A stretch of DNA of 64,000 nt from Luedemannella flava (GTDB taxonomy: Bacteria; Actinomycetota; Actinomycetes; Mycobacteriales; Micromonosporaceae). The stretch spans positions 1 through 64,000 of the forward strand of contig NZ_BAAALT010000008.1 of the NCBI RefSeq assembly GCF_039528515.1. Reading direction: 5' to 3'. Of the stretch, positions 1-8,127 are shown piece by piece; positions within the stretch are counted from its first letter, which is position 1; each line of letters starts with the position of its first letter. The notes beneath the pieces were generated by a model. The model worked only from the letters and a program-made list of their open reading frames with translations. It did no database searches and was not told where the DNA came from. The translations under genes were made by a program, and so were the position numbers.

Positions 1-2
1 CG

Positions 3-50
3 GATCTTGGGACGAAAACGTTGCCCTGGCGGCACTTTCGTCCCAAGATC
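3..50. repeat. Long inverted repeat with ATCTTGGG arms
   Basis: Arms at 3-17 and 36-50 are perfectly complementary over 15 bp, with an 18-base loop. The arm core ATCTTGGG/CCCAAGAT recurs in a second hairpin at 86-116. No gene is visible from 1 to 296; the two hairpins are the main content. They could be terminators of a gene to the left or copies of a palindromic intergenic repeat. Confidence 0.6.
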
Positions 51-85
51 GGCAATGGGTGGGGCTGGGGCGGTTGGGGTGCGGT

Positions 86-116
86 GAATCTTGGGGGCCT
101 GTTGGCCCCAAGATTC
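86..116. repeat. Second inverted repeat with AATCTTGGG arms
   Basis: Arms at 86-99 and 104-116 pair over 13 bp with one bulged G and a four-base loop. The arms share the AATCTTGGG core with the hairpin at 3-50, so the two look like related palindromic units placed 36 bases apart. Confidence 0.55.
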
Positions 117-296
117 GGGGCGCCGAGCGGTGCGCAGTGGGCGGCGGGAGCGGCGGCGAGCGGCGGTTGGTGGTAGGCGGGGCGGATCGCGGTGGATGCT
201 GGGGTTGAACCGGGCGGGCGAGTTGGGCGTGGGCCTTCGTGGCGGGGCGGTCGCGCCTTGTGGGCGTTGGCGGGTGGGGCCGGGAGGGACAGACTG

Positions 297-1832
297 GTGG
301 GCGTGGCGCGGACTAAGCGGGACGGGGCGCTGGCGGGTGTCGTCGCCGCCGGGGTGGCGATCGGGGTTGCGGAGCTGGTCGCGGTGCTCACCGGGCCGCG
401 TACGGCGCCGCTCGTCGCCGTCGGTGGGTGGGTCGTCGACCATGTGCCCGAGGCCGGCAAGGAGCTGGCCATCCGCTGGTTCGGCACGTACGACAAGGTG
501 GCCCTGCTCGTCGGCACGTCGGTGCTGCTCGCGGCGTTCGCCGCGGTCATCGGCGTGCTCGCCGCCCGGTGGCGCTGGGTGGGGTACGCCGGCCTCGGCC
601 TGTTCACCGCGATCGGCGTGGGCGCCGCGCTGACCCGCCACGACGTCGGACCAACGGCCGCGCTGCCCTCGCTGGTCGGCGGCGTCGTCGGGATGTTCGC
701 GCTCACCTGGCTGCTGGCCGAGCGTAGCCGGGTCTCGGTGGACAGCGGGGCGGCCGAGGAGGAGGCGCACGGGCGGCGCCGGTTCCTGCGCGGCGTCGGC
801 CTGGCGTCCGTCGTCGGGCTGGCGGCCGGGGTGGGTGGCCGGTGGCTCAGCGTGCTGTTGAGCGTCAGCGACGCGCGCGAGAAGGTCGTGCTGCCCGCCG
901 CGGGGGACCCGGGCGCGACCGCGCCGGTGGAGGCCAACCTCAACGTCCCGGGACTCAGCCCGTACGTGACGAGCAACCGCTCGTTCTACCGCATCGACAC
1001 CGCCCTGGTGGTGCCGCGCGTCGACCCCGCCAACTGGAAGCTGCGCATCCACGGCCGGGTCGACAACCCGATGACGCTCACCTGGGAGCAGCTGCTCGCC
1101 CGCCCCATGATCGAGCGGTACGTGACGCTGTCCTGCGTGTCCAACCCCGTCGGCGGCGACCTCATCGGAAACGCGCGCTGGCAGGGCGTACTCCTGAAGG
1201 ACCTGTTGCTGGAGGCGGCGCCGCAGGCGGGAGCCGATCAGGTGGTCAGCCGGTCCGTCGACGGGTTCACCGCCGGCTCGCCCACCGCGGCGCTGCTGGA
1301 CGGCCGCGACGCGATGATCGCGGTCGGGATGAACGGCAGCCCGCTGCCGATCGACCACGGCTTCCCCGCGCGGCTGGTCGTGCCGGGGCTGTACGGCTAT
1401 GTGTCCGCCACGAAGTGGCTGGCCGAGCTGGAGCTGACCAGCTTCGCCGACTTCGACGCCTACTGGATCCCGCGCGGGTGGGCGCGCGAGGCGCCGATCA
1501 AGACGCAGTCGCGGATCGACACGCCGAGCCACGGCCGCGAGGTCGCGGCCGGGACCGTCGTGGTCGCCGGAGTCGCGTGGGCGCAGCGCCGCGGAATTTC
1601 CACAGTGGAGGTACGCGTGGACGGCGGCGCCTGGCAGAAGGCGACCCTGGCCGCGACGGTCTCCATCGACACGTGGCGGCAGTGGCGTTGGGAGTGGCAG
1701 GCCACCCCCGGGACGTACAAGCTGCAGGTGCGGGCCAGCGACAATGCCGGCACGCCGCAGGTAGAGCAGACCACGCCGCCGATTCCCGACGGCGCGACCG
1801 GGTACCACACCGTCAAGGTGACGGTGGCCTGA
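297..1832 (+). CDS. Membrane-bound molybdopterin-dependent oxidoreductase, sulfite-oxidase-like
   Basis: A 511-residue protein with an N-terminal membrane region and a C-terminal oxidoreductase module. About four hydrophobic segments lie within residues 10-140, followed by an Arg-rich stretch and another hydrophobic segment near 160-186 that could be a fifth helix or a Tat-like signal. The molybdopterin domain carries the cofactor-ligand cysteine in the motif TLSCVSNPVGGD (about Cys280). The C-terminal 110 residues look like the Mo-cofactor oxidoreductase dimerisation domain. Substrate is unknown; sulfite is a family guess. GTG 297 is chosen because GGGAGGG lies 8-10 bases upstream; GTG 303 is possible. 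The gene ends flush against convergent whiD. Confidence 0.85.
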   Translation: MGVARTKRDGALAGVVAAGVAIGVAELVAVLTGPRTAPLVAVGGWVVDHVPEAGKELAIRWFGTYDKVALLVGTSVLLAAFAAVIGVLAARWRWVGYAGLGLFTAIGVGAALTRHDVGPTAALPSLVGGVVGMFALTWLLAERSRVSVDSGAAEEEAHGRRRFLRGVGLASVVGLAAGVGGRWLSVLLSVSDAREKVVLPAAGDPGATAPVEANLNVPGLSPYVTSNRSFYRIDTALVVPRVDPANWKLRIHGRVDNPMTLTWEQLLARPMIERYVTLSCVSNPVGGDLIGNARWQGVLLKDLLLEAAPQAGADQVVSRSVDGFTAGSPTAALLDGRDAMIAVGMNGSPLPIDHGFPARLVVPGLYGYVSATKWLAELELTSFADFDAYWIPRGWAREAPIKTQSRIDTPSHGREVAAGTVVVAGVAWAQRRGISTVEVRVDGGAWQKATLAATVSIDTWRQWRWEWQATPGTYKLQVRASDNAGTPQVEQTTPPIPDGATGYHTVKVTVA

Positions 1833-2279
1833 TCAGCGCACCGTCACCGGCACGCGGCCCAGCGACGGCCGGCGGCCGGGCCGGCGACGCTGCGCGGCGA
1901 TGACCCCGGGTGGCGCGGTGGACATGACACGGGTGGGCAGGCCGAGACGCGCCTCCAGGCGGCGCACGTCGACGCGGTAGCGGCCGCGTTCGGCGGCGTC
2001 CTCCCACCCCGACGCGAGCAGTCGGATCCGCTCGGTCTCGGTGAAGCCGCCCCACACGCCGTACGGTTCCTTGGCGGCCAGGGCGTGCGCCGCGCATTCG
2101 GCGCGCACCGGACAGGAGCCGCACACGGCTTTCGCCGCGTTCTCCCGCCGCGCGCGTGACGCGCCGCGTTCACCGTCCGGGTGAAAGAACTGGGCGCTGT
2201 CGCGCCCACGGCAAGCGCCGTTACGCTGCCAGTCCCACACCTCGGCGATAGGGCCGGGCAATCTGGTCACATTCGACAT
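1833..2279 (-). CDS. whiD: WhiB-family iron-sulfur regulator, WhiD/WhiB3-like
   Basis: A 148-residue WhiB-type transcription factor expected to bind a 4Fe-4S cluster through four cysteines, one in NGACRG and three in VCGSCPVRAEC, followed by the conserved turn GVWGG. The N-terminal stretch LPGPIAEVWDWQ and the motif FFHPDGERG are typical of Streptomyces WhiD and mycobacterial WhiB3, which act in late sporulation or redox control. ATG 2279 has GGGAGGC just upstream. It is divergent from bldM 186 bp away, the same arrangement as the Streptomyces whiD-bldM pair. About 35 residues follow the usual end of the family, rich in Arg and Pro. Confidence 0.9.
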   Translation of the reverse strand: MSNVTRLPGPIAEVWDWQRNGACRGRDSAQFFHPDGERGASRARRENAAKAVCGSCPVRAECAAHALAAKEPYGVWGGFTETERIRLLASGWEDAAERGRYRVDVRRLEARLGLPTRVMSTAPPGVIAAQRRRPGRRPSLGRVPVTVR

Positions 2280-2464
2280 TCGGTTCGCCTCCCGCGCGGA
2301 CCGCCGGGCGCACAACACAGTGGACCGTACCCCGATCCGGGTGAAGATGAAACCGGACTGGTTGTGCGTTATCGCGTGACTACGGACAGGCATCTACCGC
2401 AAACCGGAGAATGATCAGTGCTCCTCATGTTCTCCTTCCTCCCGGGGAGAGATAAGGAGTGCAC

Positions 2465-3259
2465 GTGCGATCAGTCCTCGTTTGCGTCCGCACAACGGTG
2501 GCCGCGCAGACCATTGCCAACTGCGCGACCCGGCTCGGGCTCGGTGCGGCGATCCGCACCGCGCTCAGCGGTCCGGAGGCGTTGGCCCGGCTGACCGAAC
2601 AGCCGGCCGACATTGTCTTCGCCGACACCGCGCTGACCAGGCCGGACACGGTCGGATTCACCCGACTGGTGCGCGAGCGCGCCCCCGGCGCCATCGTCGT
2701 ACTCGTCGGGCCGGAGGAGCCCACGGTGGCGCAGGCCGCGGTGGTGGCCGGCGCGCGCGGGTTCGTCAGAGGTGAGCGCGACGACCTCATCACGTCGGTG
2801 ACCAAGGGGTTCATGCTGCTGGTCCAACCGACCAAGCCGGCCGTGCCGCAGCAGCAGCGGTTCGACGCCGTGCCGGCGCAACAGGCGGGGACGGGCCAGC
2901 CCGGCGCTCCCGGCGGCGGGGGAGCCGGGCGCGCCGGGGCCGTGCCCGTTCCGGGGGCGGTGAACGCGTCGGGGGCCGGCTACCAGGCGGGCGCGCCCGG
3001 CACGCCCAATCAGGGGCCGGCCTTCGGGGCGGGCGCGGGGGGCAACGCCGGCCCGCAGCGGCGGCTCGCGCTCACCGAGCGGGAGCTGCAGGTGCTGCGC
3101 CGGATGGCCGACGGCAAGAGCAACGCGGAGATCGGTCGGGAGCTCTACGTCTCCGAGGACACGGTCAAGACACACGCCCGGCGCCTGTTCCGCAAGCTCG
3201 GCGCCCGCGACCGGGCCCACGCGGTGGCGGCGGCCTTCCGGGCCGGCATGGTCACCTGA
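2465..3259 (+). CDS. bldM: BldM-like atypical response regulator with LuxR-type HTH
   Basis: A 264-residue orphan regulator. The C-terminal HTH (about 200-264), with SNAEIGRELYVSEDTVKTHA and RDRAHAVAAAFRAGMV, is close to BldM, the Streptomyces developmental regulator. The N-terminal receiver-like region (1-115) has lost typical features: the beta-1 acidic pair is replaced by CVRT, and the usual Lys near the end of the domain is not evident (GFVRGERDD). An Asp remains in VFADT. Between the domains lies an unusual 75-80 residue linker rich in Gly, Ala, Pro and Gln. AAGGAG at 2454-2459 favours GTG 2465 over GTG 2459. Position next to whiD, DUF5319 and guaB supports orthology. Confidence 0.85.
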   Translation: MRSVLVCVRTTVAAQTIANCATRLGLGAAIRTALSGPEALARLTEQPADIVFADTALTRPDTVGFTRLVRERAPGAIVVLVGPEEPTVAQAAVVAGARGFVRGERDDLITSVTKGFMLLVQPTKPAVPQQQRFDAVPAQQAGTGQPGAPGGGGAGRAGAVPVPGAVNASGAGYQAGAPGTPNQGPAFGAGAGGNAGPQRRLALTERELQVLRRMADGKSNAEIGRELYVSEDTVKTHARRLFRKLGARDRAHAVAAAFRAGMVT

Positions 3260-3280
3260 GTCCCACCGCCCGCCGCGTGG

Positions 3281-3298
3281 CCCCCGCGTGTCCGGGGG
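3281..3298. terminator. Short GC hairpin between convergent bldM and DUF5319 genes
   Basis: CCCCCG and CGGGGG arms flank a six-base loop in the 39-base gap between two convergent stops. It could terminate either gene; no T tract follows. Confidence 0.45.
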
Positions 3299-3730
3299 TC
3301 AGGCGGGGGCGGGCGGCGTGTCGTCGTCCTCGGTGTCCTCGTCGTCGAGGTCGTCGTCGGTGAGCATCGAATCGTGCACGCCGTCCGCGTACCCGCGGGC
3401 GTAGTCCCAGGTCACGTAGTGGTCCGGGTCCGGGTCGAAGGCCGGCTCGTGCACGCGCGGGCGGCCCGACTCGAGCAGGTGGCGCAGGTTTGCCCGCAGC
3501 AGCGCCCAGTCGAAGTAGTGCGGCTCCCGGCAGTCCTCGCAGTCGATGACGAGCCCACGGACGCCGGCCGGCTGCAGCAGCGCCTCGTAGATCTTCAGGT
3601 CGGACAGATCCTCCTGGACGTCACGGCGTTCATCGTCCGTCAACGGATCGAGAGACTCGTCTCCCTCTTCAAGATCCGCCGACGGGTCCTCGGGATCGTC
3701 GCGGAACGGATCGAGCGGCTCGTCATGCAC
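3299..3730 (-). CDS. DUF5319 family protein
   Basis: A 143-residue acidic protein of unknown function. It begins HDEPLDPF, contains the cysteine pair CEDC in LVIDCEDCREPHYFDW, and has the conserved block RPRVHEPAFDPDPDHYV; the tail is a run of Asp and Glu. These match the conserved actinobacterial protein located between bldM and guaB in Streptomyces. GTG 3730 is chosen because family members begin at this HDEPLDPF motif; GGAGG lies only one base upstream, an unusually tight spacing. The CxxC pair might bind metal, but no function is established. Confidence 0.8.
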   Translation of the reverse strand: MHDEPLDPFRDDPEDPSADLEEGDESLDPLTDDERRDVQEDLSDLKIYEALLQPAGVRGLVIDCEDCREPHYFDWALLRANLRHLLESGRPRVHEPAFDPDPDHYVTWDYARGYADGVHDSMLTDDDLDDEDTEDDDTPPAPA

Positions 3731-3797
3731 GCCTCCACGGTATCGCCCGTGCCGCCGCCCCGCCGGGCGGGCGGCCCGCGTCCCGGCGCGGTTCGCA

Positions 3798-3828
3798 CCG
3801 GGGGTCCGACCCGGTGCCGGACCCCCGG
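3798..3828. promoter_or_regulatory. Perfect 11-bp inverted repeat in the DUF5319-guaB divergent gap
   Basis: Arms CCGGGGGTCCG (3798-3808) and CGGACCCCCGG (3818-3828) flank nine bases. The element sits in the 278-bp region between two divergent starts, so it is not a conventional 3-prime terminator for either gene. An operator or a guaB leader hairpin is possible; neither is proven. Confidence 0.4.
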
Positions 3829-4008
3829 GAGGGCGACGTGCGCCACGCGCGCGCCGTGCGGCGACGGGCTTGATCGCGTGACGGGCTACGATGAATCGGC
3901 AACGTGCGGGGGGCGCATCCCGCAAAGCCGTGCTGACGAATCCGGACATCGCAGCCCCGGGGGACCGGTGCCGGCGGTGCCGGGCCAATCGATCGGGGTT
4001 TACTCGCC

Positions 4009-5490
4009 ATGGATCTGTCCCAGCCGCTGCCGCTCGGCCTCACCTACGACGACGTCCTCCTCCAGCCCGCCGAGTCCGACATCGTGCCCAGCCGGGTCAA
4101 CACGGCGACCAAACTCACCCGCAGTGTCGACATCGCGATGCCCATCGTGTCGAGCCCGATGGACACCGTGACCGAGGCGCGCATGGCGATCGCCATGGCC
4201 CGTCAGGGTGGCATCGGCGTCCTGCACCGCAACCTCTCGATCGAGGACCAGGCCCTCCAGGTCGACCAGGTCAAGCGGTCCGAGGCGGGCATGGTCACCA
4301 ACCCGGTCACCTGCGGTCCCGAGGACACGCTGCGCGACGTGGACGCCCTCTGCGCCCGCTACCGGATCTCCGGCGTGCCCGTGACCGACGCCGACGGCGT
4401 GCTGGTCGGCATCGTCACCAACCGGGACATGCGCTTCGAGACCGACAACAGCCGCCCGGTCCACGAGATCATGACCCGGATGCCGCTGGTCACCGCGCCC
4501 GTCGGGGTCAGCAAGGACGAGGCTCTCGGCCTGCTGCGCCAGCACAAGATCGAGAAGCTGCCGCTCGTCGACGACGGCGGGCGCCTGCGCGGGCTGATCA
4601 CGGTGAAGGACTTCACCAAGAGTGAGCAGTTCCCCAACGCCAGCAAGGACTCCCAGGGCCGGTTGCGGGTCGCCGCGGCGGTCGGCGTGGGCGAGGACTC
4701 CTACAAGCGGGCCCGCGCCCTGGTCGACGCCGGCGTGGACATCGTGATCGTGGACACCGCGCACGGCCATCAGCGGGCCGTCCTGGAGATGGTGTCCCGG
4801 CTCAAGAAGGACACCGTCATCGACGTGATCGGCGGCAACGTGGCCACGTTCGCGGGCGCCGCCGCGCTGGTCGAGGCGGGCGCCGACGCGGTCAAGGTCG
4901 GCGTGGGCCCCGGCGCCATCTGCACCACCCGCATCGTGGCCGGCGTGGGCGTGCCCCAGATCACCGCGATCATGGAGGCGGCCCGGGCCTGCCGGCCGGC
5001 CGGCGTGCCGGTCATCGCCGACGGCGGCATCCAGTACTCGGGCGACATCGCCAAGGCGATCGTCGCGGGCGCGCACTCCGTCATGCTGGGTGGCCTGCTG
5101 GCGGGCTCCGAGGAGAGCCCCGGCGAGGTCATTTTCATGAACGGCAAGCAGTTCAAGTCGTACCGCGGCATGGGTTCGCTCGGCGCGATGCAGTCCCGGG
5201 GCCAGGGCCGGTCGTACTCGAAGGACCGGTACTTCCAGGACGACGTGGCCGAGGAGAAGCTCGTCCCCGAGGGCATCGAAGGTCAGGTACCGTACCGGGG
5301 CCCGCTGTCGCAGGTGGCCCACCAGCTCATCGGCGGCCTGCGCCTGGCCATGGGCTACGTGGGCGCGGAGACCATCGCCGACATGCACAACCGGGGCCAG
5401 CTGGTCCGCATCACCGCGGCGGGGCTCAAGGAGAGCCACCCGCACGACATCCAGATGACCGTCGAAGCCCCGAACTACCACACCCGTTAA
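4009..5490 (+). CDS. guaB: Inosine-5-monophosphate dehydrogenase
   Basis: Catalyses NAD-dependent oxidation of IMP to XMP, the committed step of GMP synthesis. The 493-residue length is normal. It has an N-terminal barrel half, two CBS domains at roughly 100-220 (VTDADGVLVGIVTNRD and similar), the active-site loop GPGAICTTRIVAG with catalytic Cys near 305, the phosphate loop following IADGGIQYSGD, and the flap motif YRGMGSLGAM. Twelve bases separate it from guaB3, so the two are probably co-transcribed. guaA, which completes GMP synthesis, lies 7 kb downstream. Confidence 0.97.
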   Translation: MDLSQPLPLGLTYDDVLLQPAESDIVPSRVNTATKLTRSVDIAMPIVSSPMDTVTEARMAIAMARQGGIGVLHRNLSIEDQALQVDQVKRSEAGMVTNPVTCGPEDTLRDVDALCARYRISGVPVTDADGVLVGIVTNRDMRFETDNSRPVHEIMTRMPLVTAPVGVSKDEALGLLRQHKIEKLPLVDDGGRLRGLITVKDFTKSEQFPNASKDSQGRLRVAAAVGVGEDSYKRARALVDAGVDIVIVDTAHGHQRAVLEMVSRLKKDTVIDVIGGNVATFAGAAALVEAGADAVKVGVGPGAICTTRIVAGVGVPQITAIMEAARACRPAGVPVIADGGIQYSGDIAKAIVAGAHSVMLGGLLAGSEESPGEVIFMNGKQFKSYRGMGSLGAMQSRGQGRSYSKDRYFQDDVAEEKLVPEGIEGQVPYRGPLSQVAHQLIGGLRLAMGYVGAETIADMHNRGQLVRITAAGLKESHPHDIQMTVEAPNYHTR

Positions 5491-5502
5491 GGAGCAGCCG
5501 CC

Positions 5503-6624
5503 GTGCGAGATGTCGTCGAGATCGGCCTGGGCAAGACCGCGCAGCGGGGTTACCACCTGGACGACGTGGCGATCGTGCCCAGCCGTCGCACCCGCGACGT
5601 CAACGACGTCTCCACGGCGTGGCAGTTGGACGCGTACCGGTTCGACATCCCGTGCGTCGCGCACCCGAGCGACGCCACGATGAGCCCCGACACCGCCGTG
5701 GCGCTGGGCCGGCTCGGCGGCCTCGGCGTGCTCAACGTCGAGGGCCTGTGGTGCCGGTACGAGGACCCGTCCAAGCTGCTGGAGGAGCTGTCCCGGCTCG
5801 ACGACGACGGCATCGCGGCGACCCGCCGCCTCCAGGAGGCGTACGCGGAGCCGATCAAGCCGGAGCTGATCGCCGAGCGCGTCAAGGTCATCCGCGACGG
5901 CGGCGTGACGGTGGCGGTGCGGGTGTCCCCGCAGCACACCCTCGCGCTCGCCCCGGTGATCCTCGACGCGGGCGTGGACATCCTCGTCATCCAGGGCACG
6001 ATCGTCTCGGCGGAGCACGTCTCGACGACCGACGAGCCGCTCAACCTGAAGGAGTTCATCGCCGACCTGGACCTGCCGGTCATCGCGGGCGGCTGCACGG
6101 ACTACAAGACGGCGCTGCACCTCATGCGCACCGGCGCGGCCGGCGTCATCGTGGGCGTGGGCGCCGACGAGCTGGCCACCACCGACCGGGTGCTGGGCAT
6201 CCGCGTCCCGATGGCCACCGCGATCGCCGACGCGGCCGCGGCCCGCCGCGACTACCTCGACGAGACCGGTGGCCGGTACGTACACCTCATCGCCGACGGC
6301 GGCATCGACACCTCCGGCGACATCGCCAAGGCGCTGGGCTGCGGCGCGGACGCCGTCATGCTCGGCGACGCGCTGACCCGGGCCGAGGGCGCCCCGGCCG
6401 GCGGCGCCTGGTGGCACTCGGCGGCGAGCCACCCCGATCTGCCCCGCGGCCTGTACGGGCTGGCCGACGAGCCGCTCGGCTCGCTGCAGCAGCTGCTCTA
6501 CGGCCCGTCGAACGACCCCGACGGCTCGTTGAACCTGTTCGGCGGCCTGCGCCGCGCGATGGCCAAGTGCGGCTACCGTGATCTCAAGGAGTTCCAGAAG
6601 GTCGGGTTGGTCCTCGACCGTTGA
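5503..6624 (+). CDS. guaB3: GuaB3-type IMP dehydrogenase-related protein
   Basis: A 373-residue paralogue of GuaB that lacks the CBS domains. It keeps the barrel and the IADGGIDTSGDIAKAL phosphate-loop segment. At the place of the catalytic cysteine loop it reads VGVGADELATTDRVLGI, with no Cys, so it should not form the covalent IMP intermediate. Its true reaction is therefore uncertain; a GMP-reductase-like or regulatory role is possible. GTG 5503 follows AAGGAG. The next gene starts within or just after its stop. Confidence 0.9.
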   Translation: MRDVVEIGLGKTAQRGYHLDDVAIVPSRRTRDVNDVSTAWQLDAYRFDIPCVAHPSDATMSPDTAVALGRLGGLGVLNVEGLWCRYEDPSKLLEELSRLDDDGIAATRRLQEAYAEPIKPELIAERVKVIRDGGVTVAVRVSPQHTLALAPVILDAGVDILVIQGTIVSAEHVSTTDEPLNLKEFIADLDLPVIAGGCTDYKTALHLMRTGAAGVIVGVGADELATTDRVLGIRVPMATAIADAAAARRDYLDETGGRYVHLIADGGIDTSGDIAKALGCGADAVMLGDALTRAEGAPAGGAWWHSAASHPDLPRGLYGLADEPLGSLQQLLYGPSNDPDGSLNLFGGLRRAMAKCGYRDLKEFQKVGLVLDR

Positions 6625-6632
6625 GCCGGACG

Positions 6633-8093
6633 GTGCGGGTGGGATCGACGGGGACGGGTGGTTGGCGGCGCTGGGCGACCGTAGCGGGCGTCACCGTCGT
6701 GCTCGCCGGCTGCGGCGCCGCTGAGCCGCTGCCGGTCTGGCAGCCGCCCACCCTCGGCGCCGCGGTGACGGTGGCGCCCGGGGTCGGCGCGCCCGGCCTG
6801 GGCGATCCCTACTACCCGGGCGCCGGCAACGGCGGGTACGACGTCGCCCACTACGACCTGGGCCTCACCTACGACCCCGCCGGGCATCGGATCACCGCCC
6901 GCGCGTCGATCGAGGCGACGGCGCTGGTCGCGTTGTCCCGCTTCAACCTGGACCTGCACGGCCTCATCGTCGCCTCCGCGACCGTGGCCGGCCAGCCGGC
7001 GACCGTGTCCCGGGCCGGGGACGAGCTCACCGTGACCCCGGCCGCCCCGCTTGCCGCGGGCGCTGCGTTCACCACCGTCATCGAGTACTCCGGGGCGCCG
7101 ACGGCGTACCGGGAGCCGGGCCTGTCCGGCGGGGAGGGCTTCGTCCAGCACGACGAGGGGGCGCTCGCGCTGGGGCAGCCGGAGGGCGCGGCGTCCTGGT
7201 TCCCGTGCAACGACCACCCCTCCGACAAGGCCACCTACGACATCAGCCTGACCGTGCCCGGCGACCTCGCGGCGCTGAGCAACGGTGTGCTGGTGGGCAA
7301 GGTCAAGCACGACGGGCACACGACGTGGCGCTGGGAGACCCACTCGCCCATGGCGACGTACCTGGCCACGGCCGTGATCGGCGACTATGAGGTGCGCTCC
7401 GGCACGCACGACGGCATGCCCGTGATCATCGCTGTGGCGACCGGTCTGCCGGACACGGTCAGCGACGCCATCGACCGTACCCCCGAGATCCTTGATTTCC
7501 TGGAGACGAAGTTCGGGCCGTACCCGTTCGACACGGTCGGCGGGATCGTGCACGACGACACGGACATGCGGTTCGCGCTGGAGAACCAGACCCGACCCGT
7601 GTACGTGTCGTCGTTCTTCGTGGGGCCCAAGCCGCCCGTGACGGTGATCGCGCACGAGCTGGCCCACCAGTGGTACGGCGACAGCGTGTCGGTGCGCGAC
7701 TGGCGCGACATCTGGCTCAACGAGAGCTTCGCGACCTACGCCGGCTGGCTGTGGGCCGAGAAGGAGTACCGTCGGCCGCTCGCGACCTCGTTCAACAACG
7801 CGTACGACTCGGCCGAGCCGGAGGTGTGGACCATCCCGCCGGCCAACCCGGGCCGCGAGCACCTGTTCAGCGACTCGGTCTACGACCGGGGCGCGATGAC
7901 CCTGTACGCCCTCAAGGAGGCGATCGGCGACGCCGCGTTCGACCGGATCCTGACGGGCTGGCCGGTCGAGCACCGGGACGGCAACGTCAGTACGGCTGAC
8001 TTCATCGCGTACGCCGAGAAGATCTCCGGCAAGCAGCTCGACGACCTGTTCCAGGCCTGGGCCTACGGCACGACCAAGCCGCCGAAGCCCTAG
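6633..8093 (+). CDS. M1-family zinc aminopeptidase lipoprotein
   Basis: Predicted surface metallopeptidase of about 486 residues. The N-terminus is a lipoprotein signal ending in VLAGC, so it is probably anchored outside the membrane. The M1 zinc site is complete: HELAHQW followed by the distal Glu in NESFATY. The exopeptidase motif equivalent to GAMEN reads FALEN, and the transition-state Tyr is probably in VYDRGAMTLY. At under 500 residues it lacks the large C-terminal helical domain of PepN-type enzymes. Start is uncertain among TTG 6621 (overlapping the guaB3 stop), GTG 6633 and GTG 6639. Confidence 0.87.
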   Translation: MRVGSTGTGGWRRWATVAGVTVVLAGCGAAEPLPVWQPPTLGAAVTVAPGVGAPGLGDPYYPGAGNGGYDVAHYDLGLTYDPAGHRITARASIEATALVALSRFNLDLHGLIVASATVAGQPATVSRAGDELTVTPAAPLAAGAAFTTVIEYSGAPTAYREPGLSGGEGFVQHDEGALALGQPEGAASWFPCNDHPSDKATYDISLTVPGDLAALSNGVLVGKVKHDGHTTWRWETHSPMATYLATAVIGDYEVRSGTHDGMPVIIAVATGLPDTVSDAIDRTPEILDFLETKFGPYPFDTVGGIVHDDTDMRFALENQTRPVYVSSFFVGPKPPVTVIAHELAHQWYGDSVSVRDWRDIWLNESFATYAGWLWAEKEYRRPLATSFNNAYDSAEPEVWTIPPANPGREHLFSDSVYDRGAMTLYALKEAIGDAAFDRILTGWPVEHRDGNVSTADFIAYAEKISGKQLDDLFQAWAYGTTKPPKP

Positions 8094-8114
8094 CCAGGGG
8101 ATTCACCCGCGCGC

Positions 8115-8120
8115 AACAAT
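8115..8120 (+). promoter_or_regulatory. Possible -10 element for leaderless choD-like gene
   Basis: AACAAT ends seven bases before GTG 8128, the spacing expected if transcription starts at the start codon. The match to TANNNT is imperfect and no Shine-Dalgarno sequence is evident. Confidence 0.3.
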
Positions 8121-8127
8121 TCCCAGC

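Noticed and set aside
192..296. N-terminal extension of the molybdopterin oxidoreductase to ATG 192
   Set aside because: The extra 35 residues are Gly/Arg-rich without family features, and a good ribosome binding site precedes GTG 297.
4000..6432. Very long open frame on the minus strand opposite guaB and guaB3
   Set aside because: It is a shadow of high-GC coding DNA: composition is dominated by His, Asp, Val and Arg, and it lies wholly opposite two well-conserved genes.
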